From: Halobacteriales archaeon SW_5_68_122
GTDB lineage: Archaea > Halobacteriota > Halobacteria > Halobacteriales > Haloarculaceae
Reading direction: 5' to 3'
NCBI GenBank assembly: GCA_003022815.1
Contig: PXSL01000115.1
Span: 1-21,742 of the forward strand
DNA length: 21,742 nucleotides
Shown here: one piece after another, positions 6,739 through 13,860 of the stretch
How positions within the stretch are numbered: position 1 is the first letter of the stretch
How the letters are laid out: the number at the start of each line of letters is the position of its first letter
The notes under the pieces: model-generated
What the model was told of the DNA's origin: nothing
Database searches by the model: none
The model's input: the letters and a program-made list of their open reading frames with translations, nothing else
Translations under genes and position numbers: made by a program

Positions 6739-8132
6739 CTTCGGGGCGGTCGCCTCTGTTCACGCGTCGCCGGGTCCTGACGGGCCTGGGCGTCGGGTTC
6801 GTTGCCACCGGCGTATTCGAGACCGGAGCTTTCGACAGCGTCGAGGCCCCTCGGACGACTACTATCCAGGTCACCGGCGACAAAAACGCCATTCTCGAAC
6901 TCCATGGGTTCGACGAGTCCGAGACGTACGACTCGCCACACGAGGTCACGGTCACCAACAATACGGGGACCACGCTGTCGGATAACACGGTTTCCAGCAC
7001 CGGGAAGCTCGAGTTCCAGACGGACTCGGAAGGGACGGACTCGGAAGAACCCGACTCGATGACGCTCAACGAACTGTCGGACGGGGAGTCCCAGACGTTC
7101 GAAATCGTCACGGCCAGCGGCGAAACGGGTGACGTGTCCGACGACGTGACGCTTTCGTGCGCTGACTCGAACGAAATCAGCATCGAGGCGACCCGGAACA
7201 TCACCGTCTCGTACAAGTCGTCCGGTAGGCTCATCTACGCTATCGAAAATGACGTCCGGGTGTACGACGCGGTTCAGGACAAGGAACTGGATCCACCGAA
7301 CTCGACTAACGCCGACGTCATCGGGGGCAGCGCAGCCGACTTCACCGCCGGCGGCAACGCCGACATTGCCTTTGCCCCCACCAGCAACGGGATATACTCG
7401 ACGGAAGTCGGTGCCGACGATGAAAACGAGATCAAAGGGGGGTCTCCGTCGGACCACGACATTCTGAAGCAGAATACTCGCTTCGCGCTGGCGAAGTGGC
7501 CCGGCTTCGAGTCGAACGATAGTGTCAGTCCCAACGAGTGGGCCATCGTGTACGCGAACAGTGACACGGACAAACTCTTCGCCATGAACGCGGACGGCAA
7601 CACCGAGGAAATCGAGACCCCGGACGACTGGAACGGGGCTGCCGGCGCCGCCGGAGTCGCGGACATCGATGACGACAGCGAAAAGGAGATGGTGTTCGTC
7701 GACGGCTCCCAGGAGTTGCGCTACCTCAATCAGGACGGGACGACCAGCAAAATAAAGCGGGTTCAGGTCGGCTCGGACGGCTCCACCGGGTTCGGCCCGC
7801 CCGCATCGTTCGAAAACTTCTCGAACGTCCAAGTGCCATTCATCAACGGAAGCGGCCAGCCGTCGCTGGTCGACTACAACGGAAACAAGACCACGCTCGC
7901 CGGCGACATCGCTAAAAAGGCGGCCTGCGCCCCGGTCGACATCGACGACGACGGGAAACTCGAGTTCGTATTCATTGACTCCGACACCGAAAAAATCGCC
8001 TACGTCGACGATGTCGGCGGCTCCGACGACGACAAGGAACTTGTCATCGGCGACGGTATCGATGGCACCGATGTCAAGCGGACTCCGGACGTGTCGGCCG
8101 GGCTGAACTCGGGAACCCGGCCGAACTCGTAG
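6735..8132 (+). CDS. Secreted protein: DUF1102-like N-terminus plus FG-GAP/VCBS-like repeats
   Basis: A 465-residue exported protein that starts at a GTG overlapping the previous stop. The leader FTRRRVLTGLGVGFVATGVF has a twin-Arg-like n-region and is followed by ETGAFDSVEA, the same mature-start signature as the neighbouring DUF1102 protein. Residues ~35-160 are a beta-sandwich-like region. Residues ~165-450 contain repeats of beta-propeller type with Asp-rich loops of FG-GAP/VCBS calcium-binding style (VADIDDDSEKEMVFVDG and PVDIDDDGKLEFVFID). The C-terminus stops soon after the last repeat, so it may be slightly short. Probable role: a surface adhesin or fibre-tip/minor subunit. It is coupled to the DUF7344 gene. 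An upstream extension of the frame to 6540 overlaps DUF7344 and was not used. Confidence 0.75.
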   Translation: MTSGRSPLFTRRRVLTGLGVGFVATGVFETGAFDSVEAPRTTTIQVTGDKNAILELHGFDESETYDSPHEVTVTNNTGTTLSDNTVSSTGKLEFQTDSEGTDSEEPDSMTLNELSDGESQTFEIVTASGETGDVSDDVTLSCADSNEISIEATRNITVSYKSSGRLIYAIENDVRVYDAVQDKELDPPNSTNADVIGGSAADFTAGGNADIAFAPTSNGIYSTEVGADDENEIKGGSPSDHDILKQNTRFALAKWPGFESNDSVSPNEWAIVYANSDTDKLFAMNADGNTEEIETPDDWNGAAGAAGVADIDDDSEKEMVFVDGSQELRYLNQDGTTSKIKRVQVGSDGSTGFGPPASFENFSNVQVPFINGSGQPSLVDYNGNKTTLAGDIAKKAACAPVDIDDDGKLEFVFIDSDTEKIAYVDDVGGSDDDKELVIGDGIDGTDVKRTPDVSAGLNSGTRPNS

Positions 8133-8233
8133 CGTCCCGTAGGGGGCACCCGACAAACGGCCCCCAGATCTGCCCGTTTCGCGCGGCGCAACCGGCCCGG
8201 AACGGCCGTACAGGAGACGCGCTCCAGCGTGAT

Positions 8234-9268
8234 TCAGCGCCGATACCGCCGCAACCGCCGCTGGATACGGACCTTCAGCGGCACGTCGGGGCTCGGCCGG
8301 ACCCGCAGGTAGCCGGTGCCGAACACCCCGACCGCGACCGCGATGACGAACGCCGCCACCACCAGATTGTACTCGCCGGTCCGTTGCGGGGCGTCCACCC
8401 GGACCGTGACCCGGTCGCGTCCGTCGAAGCCGAGCGTCGTCTGGGCCGGGTCGACGGCCATGCGTCGGTCCTGTGGGTCGGTGACGACCAGCGCCGGCAC
8501 GACGCCGGCGTTGTGGACCTCGTAACTTACCTCCGCGGTTCCGCCGGGGGCAACCACCTGGCCGTCGGCGGTCGGGTCGTCGGTCACGACCACCTCCACG
8601 TCGTAGCCGCCCGCCGGCACCACCATCGCCATCGTCGCCGCGGCAGTGATGACCGCGGCCGCGACGAGGACGAGCGTCCAGACCGCCAGCACGCTTTCCC
8701 GGGAGCGCGACCGGGAGGTCTCGCGCGTGTCGCCCTCGCCGGCCGCGCCGGCCAAAAGCAGCAGCGCCATGCCGGCAAACACCATCACGGTCCCGACGTT
8801 GTCGGAGCCGATCGCCGCGAAGGGTGTCGCCACGGCGCCCCGAACGGCCGTCACGACCGTCCCGAGGTAGGGGATGACGACCACCTCGCCGTTGACCTGC
8901 AGCGCGTGGACGACAATGTCGTCCTCGGTGACGTGCGGTTCACCCCCGTCCTGGTCGGTGAAGGGATTGGCGTCGCCCTTGGTGACGTACCCTTGATCGG
9001 TCTCGGCGACGACGCGGTGGGTGGTCAGGCCGCCCCCCTGGACGGTCTCGGCCTCGAAGACGACGACGTCGCCGGGCTGGGGCTCGCCGGCGAGCGCCGA
9101 CGGGACGGCGACGAAGCCGTCGCCGGACGACAGCGTCGGTTCCATGCTGCCGGTCGTGACGAACCCGAGCAGCAGCGGCTGGCCCAGCAGTTGCCCGACG
9201 ACCAGGAGCAGGACGAATGCGACGAGCAGGACTGTCGCGCCCCCGGCGAGCAGGCGTCGGGGCTTCAC
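8234..9268 (-). CDS. SipW/archaeal-type signal peptidase I with extra C-terminal domain
   Basis: A 344-residue membrane protease of family S26B. A first transmembrane helix (about 8-28) is followed by the catalytic serine in TTGSMEPTL (S41) and by LTTHRVV with H84. This is the Ser-His dyad of archaeal/ER/SipW peptidases, with no Lys general base. Box TKGDANPFTD follows. Further helices lie at ~153-171 and ~190-215, then a beta-rich domain of ~65 residues (YDVEVVVTDDPTADG onward) and a last helix near 310-332 with a basic tail. The core enzyme is usually ~200-250 residues, so the extra domain is an addition. Start is GTG at 9266-9268. The context suggests it processes the DUF1102-like proteins. 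Confidence 0.9.
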   Translation of the reverse strand: MKPRRLLAGGATVLLVAFVLLLVVGQLLGQPLLLGFVTTGSMEPTLSSGDGFVAVPSALAGEPQPGDVVVFEAETVQGGGLTTHRVVAETDQGYVTKGDANPFTDQDGGEPHVTEDDIVVHALQVNGEVVVIPYLGTVVTAVRGAVATPFAAIGSDNVGTVMVFAGMALLLLAGAAGEGDTRETSRSRSRESVLAVWTLVLVAAAVITAAATMAMVVPAGGYDVEVVVTDDPTADGQVVAPGGTAEVSYEVHNAGVVPALVVTDPQDRRMAVDPAQTTLGFDGRDRVTVRVDAPQRTGEYNLVVAAFVIAVAVGVFGTGYLRVRPSPDVPLKVRIQRRLRRYRR

Positions 9269-9306
9269 GGGCGTCGAGCGCCTCCGGCCGTCGCGGCGGA
9301 CTGCTC

Positions 9307-9347
9307 GTCCGGTCGGCCGGACCGGCGCAGGCGCCGGCCGACCGGAC
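9307..9347. other. Perfect 14-bp inverted repeat between DUF5305 and signal peptidase genes
   Basis: Left arm GTCCGGTCGGCCGG (9307-9320) and right arm CCGGCCGACCGGAC (9334-9347) pair without mismatch around a 13-base loop. One more C-G pair at 9306/9348 can extend the stem. There is no T-run after it. It could set relative expression of the two genes by processing or partial termination, or be a palindromic binding site. Confidence 0.65.
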
Positions 9348-9371
9348 GGGACGGGCGCCTCCGGCCGCCGG

Positions 9372-10358
9372 TTACATGCCCACCCACTGTTCGAACTCCT
9401 CGCGTTCGACGTAGTAGTAGACGATGTCCGAATCGACCACGCCGTAGGCCTCGTACTCCTCGTCGTAGATGACCCGCTTGTTGATGCTGATGAACTGCTT
9501 GTCGGAACTCGTCGGCAGGTCGCCGCGGGAAATCCACTCCTCGTGTCGCGTCCGGGTCAGCTCGGTCTCGATGGCGTCGACGTCGACGCCCCGCCGCGAC
9601 ATGGTCCCGACCCGCGCCGCAGCGAGCAGCGCGATGACGCCGAACAGCCCGAGCCCGCCGGCAAGCGTGGTGTTGGGCGAGCCGGTCACCTTATGTCGGG
9701 TGGTCTCCGTGTGGGTCCGGTTCGCCGCCGCCGCCCCGTCGAACCAGTAGACCTGGTCGGTGATGACGACCGGCATGGTCGCGGTCAGCTCCTCGGAGTA
9801 GTTGGCCGTCTCGTAGGCGACTTCCACCCGGATGAGGGTCTCGAAGGCCCCGACCCGTCCGACCTCGGCCTGACGGTTCGCCGCCGTCCGGTTGACGTCC
9901 CGCATGTCGACGGTGGATTCGGTGGTGACCGACCCGTCGGTCGTCTGCTCCTCCGTCGCCGTCAGGAGCCGTTCGGTCGACCAGAACACCTCGCCGCCGC
10001 GGCTCGCGCGATGCCGGAGCGTCACCCGCTGGCTCACCGTCACCGCCTCGCCCTCCGGAACGTCCGTCACCGTCCGTACCGTCAGGTTGGGGGTCGCGCC
10101 GAGAAAGTACACGGGGCTGTCCTCGAGGGTCTCGCCCTGTGGATAGAGATCCGTCTCGCCCGTCACGACGGCGCTGGTCGTCGTCTCGGTCCCCACCTGC
10201 TGGTTGTAATCGGTCTCGGTGACCTGCTCGGTCGGCGGGTTGGTGTAGACCAGGAAGGCACCTCCAAACGCCAGGGCGCCGATGAGCACGAAGATAACCG
10301 CTAACTGGCGGCCGTACCGGGTGAGCAGCAACCTCGAACGGGTGCCGACCGACATCAT
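9372..10358 (-). CDS. DUF5305 domain membrane protein
   Basis: A 328-residue protein. The N-terminal helix LAVIFVLIGALAFGGAFLVY (about 19-38) and a second helix (about 237-256, LAGGLGLFGVIALLAAA) bracket a ~195-residue extracytoplasmic beta-rich domain. That domain begins with a conserved-looking TDYNQQVGTETTTSAVVTG. A ~70-residue cytosolic tail follows the second helix and ends in EEFEQWVGM. This is the DUF5305 architecture, often found beside signal peptidase I and DUF1102-type genes in haloarchaea. It has no known enzyme motif. It may chaperone or anchor exported subunits before assembly. It starts at tandem ATGs (10358 or 10355). It lies 103 bases from the peptidase start and probably shares its transcript. 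Confidence 0.85.
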   Translation of the reverse strand: MMSVGTRSRLLLTRYGRQLAVIFVLIGALAFGGAFLVYTNPPTEQVTETDYNQQVGTETTTSAVVTGETDLYPQGETLEDSPVYFLGATPNLTVRTVTDVPEGEAVTVSQRVTLRHRASRGGEVFWSTERLLTATEEQTTDGSVTTESTVDMRDVNRTAANRQAEVGRVGAFETLIRVEVAYETANYSEELTATMPVVITDQVYWFDGAAAANRTHTETTRHKVTGSPNTTLAGGLGLFGVIALLAAARVGTMSRRGVDVDAIETELTRTRHEEWISRGDLPTSSDKQFISINKRVIYDEEYEAYGVVDSDIVYYYVEREEFEQWVGM

Positions 10359-10475
10359 CCAGCGGACGGTTGCTCTGTCCGCCCTCCGTGTGACATCTCG
10401 TGGTCAGTCGATGCTTCCAGCCGAATACGTTTCCGGCTGTACTCGCCTACCCCCCCGGCCGAAGGGAGCATCCGT

Positions 10476-11162
10476 TCACTCGTCATTGTCGTGTGCAGGG
10501 ACCTCGACGATCGCATCGGACAGCGATTCCAGCGTCGCCAGCGTCCGTTCGTCGCAGCCCTCTCCGTCGAGGTGGACGTGGATCTGGGCGTCGAGGCGGG
10601 CGAGTCGGTCGCTCAGGACGTGGACGAACCGGTAGACGCGCTGGAGTTCGACGTGCCGCAGCAGTTCGGTCAGCGAATCCAAGCAGAGCAGCACGCTCTC
10701 GTCGTCCGGCCACTCGTTGAGGACGCTCGTGATGCTCATCCCGAGTTTCGGGAGGTCCGAGGGGTCCGACACGGTCCGGACGGCGACGCCCGTGCTGGCC
10801 TCGCCCGACCCCGTCTCGGTCCTGGTCGCTCCGGGCCCATCCTCGGCGGAGACGACGGCTAGGTTTCGGGGGAACGGGAGGTCGCCGCCCCGGAACGGCT
10901 CGAGGCGTTCGTCGGCCTGCTGTGTCAGCGAAACCAGCAGAACGTTCTCTTCAGTCAGTCGACTGTCGACGAAAAAGGAGCGGCACACTTCGTCCCGGCC
11001 GATTGCGGCCGGCGATTCGAGCACGAGAACGGTGGTAGCGTCACCGAGACCGTCGGTGTCGACGACGTCACCCCGCGGGCGGGCGTCGGCGTCGATATCC
11101 GGACTCGTCCCGATCGAGACGTCGCTTTCGCCGACCGACATACGTTGGTTTTTGTTTGACAT
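10476..11162 (-). CDS. DUF7504-like (RecA/KaiC-related) protein lacking a P-loop
   Basis: A 228-residue soluble protein. The order of segments fits the haloarchaeal DUF7504 family: a beta-strand TTVLVLES, LLVSLTQQADERLEPF, LAVVSAEDG, VRTVSDPSDLPKLGMSI, then ESVLLCLDSLTELLRHVELQ and a final DAQIHVHLD. The fold is RecA/KaiC-like, and the DSLTELL strand corresponds to Walker B. No GxxxxGK[ST] Walker A motif is visible, so ATP hydrolysis is doubtful. Such proteins are thought to be signalling or regulatory. I chose the ATG at 11160-11162; an alternative start seven codons later (MSVGESDVS) is possible. It is 117 bases upstream of the DUF5305 start on the same strand, so membership in the surface locus is likely but unproved. 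Confidence 0.75.
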   Translation of the reverse strand: MSNKNQRMSVGESDVSIGTSPDIDADARPRGDVVDTDGLGDATTVLVLESPAAIGRDEVCRSFFVDSRLTEENVLLVSLTQQADERLEPFRGGDLPFPRNLAVVSAEDGPGATRTETGSGEASTGVAVRTVSDPSDLPKLGMSITSVLNEWPDDESVLLCLDSLTELLRHVELQRVYRFVHVLSDRLARLDAQIHVHLDGEGCDERTLATLESLSDAIVEVPAHDNDE

Positions 11163-11428
11163 ATGCGTGCAACCGCTGTCAGCGCCCCGTTCCCCTCGAG
11201 CAGTTGTTGGTACAAGAAGGCCGGGCACCGACTAAGTATCTTCCGAAAGAGTTCACCTCTCTCGTATCAAGAATAAAAAACCAGACAAACCGGAGAGCGC
11301 CGGTCGCTTTTCCCGAACACTCTCGGCGGTCGCGCGAACGAGCAATGCGAGCGAGTGCGACCCCGGCGCATCTCGGCGCGCCGGCGGCTTCCTCGAGGAA
11401 CATGGAAAAGGTTGACGCCCGCGTTCGG
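11163..11428. other. Intergenic region with palindromic GC-rich patch
   Basis: No gene is seen. On the minus strand a T/A-rich stretch GTTTTTTATT (11272-11281) and ATACTTAG (near 11237-11244) are possible promoter parts for the DUF7504 gene. The GC-rich inverted patch at 11328-11362 is listed separately. Confidence 0.4.
11328..11362. repeat. Imperfect palindrome of the GCGAGCGA type
   Basis: The ends GGTCGC (11328-11333) and GCGACC (11357-11362) are inverted around a GAACGAGCAATGCGAGCGA core. Such short GCGAGCGA-rich palindromes are common between haloarchaeal genes. It lies downstream of pyrF and may end its transcript. Confidence 0.45.
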
Positions 11429-12238
11429 TCAGCGGTGCTGGTCGAGCCGTCGCTTCAGTCGCTTGGCGGCGTCGCCGGCCGCCCGAAAGTACGAATCGGC
11501 GTCGCGTGCGCCCTCGCCGGCGAAGATGACTCCCCGCGAGGAGTTGACCAACCCGACGCCGTCCGCGAGGCCGTACTCGACGGCGGCCTCGGCGTCGCCG
11601 CCCTGCGCGCCGACGCCCGGCACGAGAAACGGCAGGTCGACTAGGTCGCGCACCGCCGCCAGCTCCTCGGGCGTCGTCGCGCCGACCACGAGGCCGACGT
11701 TGTCGTGTTCGTTCCACTCGGCGGCCCGCTGGGCGACGTACTCGTACAGCGGCTTGTCGTTACCTACCTCGAGGTTCTGGAAGTCCGTGCCGCCGCTGTT
11801 GGAGGTCCGACACAGCACGACGACGCCCTTCTCTGGCATCGAGAGGTACGGCTCCAGGGTGTCCCGGCCCATGTAGGGGTTGACGGTCATCGCGTCGGCC
11901 CCGAGGCCGTTGTCGTCGAGCAGGTCGGCGTACCGGCGGGCGGTGTTGCCGATGTCGCCCCGCTTCGCGTCGAGCAGGACGGGCACGTTCTTGCCGTGGG
12001 CGTAGGCGACCGTCTCCTCGAGTGCGCGCCAGCCGTCGGGGTCCTCGTAGAAGGCGGCATTGGGCTTGAAGCAGGCGGCGTGCTCGTGGGTGGCGTCGAT
12101 AACGCGGCGATTGAACTCCCACCGCGGCAGCTCGCCGTCTAGGAAGTCGGGCAGGCGGTCGAGGTCGGGGTCCAGACCGACCGAGACGACGCTGTCGACC
12201 GACTCGATGCGGGCGCCGATGTCGTCGAAGAAACTCAT
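11429..12238 (-). CDS. pyrF: Orotidine-5'-phosphate decarboxylase
   Basis: This 269-residue enzyme makes UMP from OMP in the last step of pyrimidine synthesis. It has the active-site signature LLDAKRGDIGNT, with D90, K92 and D95 as the charged triad. It also has VGLDPD near the start, FKPN, TVNPYMG, VGATTPEEL and a phosphate-binding PGVGAQGG. Its length and PGVGAQGG place it in the longer group (PyrF type 2) found in actinobacteria and haloarchaea. The ATG at 12236-12238 is chosen over an in-frame upstream start because translation from 12238 begins at the family N-terminus MSFFDD and has a TATA-like box 24-30 bases upstream. Confidence 0.97.
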   Translation of the reverse strand: MSFFDDIGARIESVDSVVSVGLDPDLDRLPDFLDGELPRWEFNRRVIDATHEHAACFKPNAAFYEDPDGWRALEETVAYAHGKNVPVLLDAKRGDIGNTARRYADLLDDNGLGADAMTVNPYMGRDTLEPYLSMPEKGVVVLCRTSNSGGTDFQNLEVGNDKPLYEYVAQRAAEWNEHDNVGLVVGATTPEELAAVRDLVDLPFLVPGVGAQGGDAEAAVEYGLADGVGLVNSSRGVIFAGEGARDADSYFRAAGDAAKRLKRRLDQHR

Positions 12239-12261
12239 CGTCGGCGTTGCTCGGTGGCGGC

Positions 12262-12268
12262 ACAAAAC
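12262..12268 (-). promoter_or_regulatory. TATA-like box of pyrF
   Basis: GTTTTGT on the minus strand lies 24-30 bases before the pyrF ATG. Confidence 0.5.
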
Positions 12269-12293
12269 CCTGCCGTTCGAGGCCCCACAGGAG

Positions 12294-12300
12294 CTTTACC
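12294..12300 (+). promoter_or_regulatory. TATA-like box of the divergent HAD gene
   Basis: CTTTACC lies 23-29 bases before the GTG at 12323, supporting that start. Only about 25 bases separate it from the pyrF box. Confidence 0.5.
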
Positions 12301-12322
12301 GGACAGGCGCAAACTCCGGTCC

Positions 12323-12991
12323 GTGTACCGGGCCGTCGCCTTCGACCTCGACGACACGCTCGCAGTCACCCGGCGGGACCGCGCGTCCATCCTCGACGAG
12401 GCGGCGGCCAGGGCTGGCGTCGACGACGGCATCGGCCGGTCGGCGTACCTGGCGGCCCACCGCGAGCACAGCGGGTCCGAGAGCCGTCGCTCCGTCTTCG
12501 GCGCGCTCGTCGAGGACCGGGAGACGGCCGACGCGCTCACCCGGGCCTACCGCGAGGCCGTCGGCGACGCCATGGTGGCCGTCGAGGGCGCTGGCGACCT
12601 GCTGGAGACGCTCGGCGAGCGGTACCGCCTCGGCCTGCTGACGGACGGCCCGGAGGGCACCCAGCGGGACAAACTCCGCCGACTCGGGTGGGACGAGGCC
12701 TTCGACGCCGTCGTCGTCACCGGCGGCATCGACGCGCCGAAACCCGAAGCGGGCGGATTCGTGGGACTGGCCGACGCCCTGGACGTGCCGCCCGCCGAAG
12801 TGGTCTACGTCGGCGACGACCCCGACCGCGACATCGACGGTGCCGCGACCGCCGGCATGACGCCCGTCCAAGTCGTCTACGACGACGGCCCGGATCCCCA
12901 CCCGCTGGCGGCCGCGACCGTCCGCCGGTCGGACCTCGGAGCGCTACCCGGACTCCTCGAGGGCCTCGCAGACGGCGCGGACGACCCGTAG
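12323..12991 (+). CDS. HAD-family hydrolase (phosphatase-like)
   Basis: A 222-residue HAD hydrolase. Motif I is FDLDDT (D8 and D10), motif II is LLTDGP, the motif III lysine is in DAPKPEAGGF, and motif IV is YVGDDPDRDIDGA. An all-helical cap of about 70 residues sits between motifs I and II. This resembles the family annotated as YjjG/pyrimidine 5'-nucleotidase-like or phosphoglycolate-phosphatase-like. The divergent pyrF makes a nucleotide substrate tempting, but this is inference only. GTG at 12323 is preferred because it puts motif I at residue 8 and fits the promoter. A longer frame reaches back to 12254. Its last 48 bases overlap the convergent gene at 12944-13333. Confidence 0.85.
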   Translation: MYRAVAFDLDDTLAVTRRDRASILDEAAARAGVDDGIGRSAYLAAHREHSGSESRRSVFGALVEDRETADALTRAYREAVGDAMVAVEGAGDLLETLGERYRLGLLTDGPEGTQRDKLRRLGWDEAFDAVVVTGGIDAPKPEAGGFVGLADALDVPPAEVVYVGDDPDRDIDGAATAGMTPVQVVYDDGPDPHPLAAATVRRSDLGALPGLLEGLADGADDP

Positions 12992-13333
12992 GGCCGGCTT
13001 CACCTCAGCACCGTTCTCGACGAAGGCCAGCGTCCGCGGCGGGTCGACCGCCTTCGGCCGGACCCGGAGACCCGCCCGCTGACCGGCCTCGGCGGCCGCT
13101 TGGGCGGCCATCAGGAACTCCACGTGGGCCCGGTCGGGGTGGGCGTACACCTCGGCGACCCGGCGCTCGCCGTCGGCGACGGCGTAGGCGAAGGTGCCGG
13201 CCTCCGTCGGGTCGACGTCGTCGGCGGCGTCGACCACCGACAGTCGGCCCAGCGCCCCCCGTTCGTGGCCGTGGACCTCTGAGGAGAGCAACCGCGCGAT
13301 GCGCTCGCCGTCGGTCAGTTCCTCCTCGACCAT
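12944..13333 (-). CDS. Conserved haloarchaeal protein of unknown function
   Basis: A 129-residue acidic cytosolic protein; I do not recognise a family. Residues ~25-100 have an alternating strand/helix pattern (GTFAYAVADGERRVAEVYAH, then HVEFLMAAQAAAEAGQRAG). The C-terminus is helical (ALRVVRAVCEALE). There is no signal peptide, membrane helix or catalytic motif. The ATG at 13331-13333 overlaps the TAA of the DUF2240 gene (TAATG), so the two are coupled. Its 3' end overlaps the convergent HAD gene by 48 bases. Acidic composition and coupling argue that it is real. Confidence 0.75.
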   Translation of the reverse strand: MVEEELTDGERIARLLSSEVHGHERGALGRLSVVDAADDVDPTEAGTFAYAVADGERRVAEVYAHPDRAHVEFLMAAQAAAEAGQRAGLRVRPKAVDPPRTLAFVENGAEVKPALRVVRAVCEALEESG

Positions 13334-13773
13334 TACAGTTCGGCTCGTGCGGCCTCGGCGTGTTTCCGGACGTCGATGCCCTGCCCGTGTGCGTACAGCA
13401 CCGCCGCCGCCTCCACGGAGACGGCCAGCTCAGACTGGAGGCCGTTGACCGCGGCGACGGCGTCCTGCTTGTCATGGCCGGCCTCCACGAGCGCGTCGAG
13501 GACCCGCTCGAAGGTCGACCGCTCCCGGAGGATGGCTTCGCCGGGCTCGAACCCCTCGGGGAGATCGACCGCTGAGGGGTCGAACTCGACCCGGAGGTGC
13601 CCGTCCTCGCGGGCCAGCAGGCCCTCGCTGGCGGCAACGTCGACCAGTCGCTTGGCCTGGTCCGGCGAGAACCAGTCGCGGTCCAAGGACAGCGCAACCA
13701 CGAAGGCGCTCTCGCCCATCTCTCGACTTCCGTCCTCCCGGAAGGGCGCCGCGACGGCGCGCTGGAGACTCAT
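13333..13773 (-). CDS. DUF2240 family protein
   Basis: A 146-residue soluble protein of the archaeal DUF2240 family. It starts MSLQRAVAAPFREDG, with a helical region DRDWFSPDQAKRLVDVAASEGLL that resembles a winged helix. A basic/acidic wing (REDGHLRVEFDP) and a helical C-terminal half that ends in an Ala-rich helix follow. It has been linked only loosely to nucleic-acid binding. The ATG at 13771-13773 fits the family start and the TATA-like box at 13798-13804. The longer open frame to 14112 runs over the divergent mch gene and was rejected. It is the first gene of a coupled pair. Confidence 0.85.
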   Translation of the reverse strand: MSLQRAVAAPFREDGSREMGESAFVVALSLDRDWFSPDQAKRLVDVAASEGLLAREDGHLRVEFDPSAVDLPEGFEPGEAILRERSTFERVLDALVEAGHDKQDAVAAVNGLQSELAVSVEAAAVLYAHGQGIDVRKHAEAARAEL

Positions 13774-13797
13774 GCCTTCCAGCACCGTCGGCGCGGT

Positions 13798-13804
13798 CAA
13801 ATAG
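13798..13804 (-). promoter_or_regulatory. TATA-like box of the DUF2240 gene
   Basis: CTATTTG on the minus strand lies 25-31 bases before the ATG at 13773, implying a leaderless transcript. Confidence 0.55.
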
Positions 13805-13830
13805 GCGTCGGTCCGGGCGTCGTCAGGAAC

Positions 13831-13837
13831 CCTTTTG
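13831..13837 (+). promoter_or_regulatory. TATA-like box of mch
   Basis: CCTTTTG lies 24-30 bases before the ATG at 13861. It is weak in sequence but well placed. Confidence 0.4.
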
Positions 13838-13860
13838 CCCCGAACCGCCGGAGTCGTGGT

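Noticed and set aside
6690..8156. 488-codon minus-strand open frame opposite the FG-GAP-like gene
   Set aside because: It is rich in Val/Arg with no family resemblance. Such antisense frames are expected opposite Asp-rich genes (GAC reads as GTC).
8384..10304. Long plus-strand open frames opposite the signal peptidase and DUF5305 genes
   Set aside because: They are His/Arg/Gly-rich with no domains; the minus-strand genes have clear motifs.
10430..10460. A third copy of the shared 14-base motif upstream of the DUF5305 gene
   Set aside because: Only CCTACCC is shared, inside a longer C-run; that is too short to count.
12247..13575. 442-codon plus-strand frame across the HAD gene and two minus-strand genes
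   Set aside because: It is extremely Arg/Pro-rich, the usual out-of-frame product of GC-rich coding DNA.
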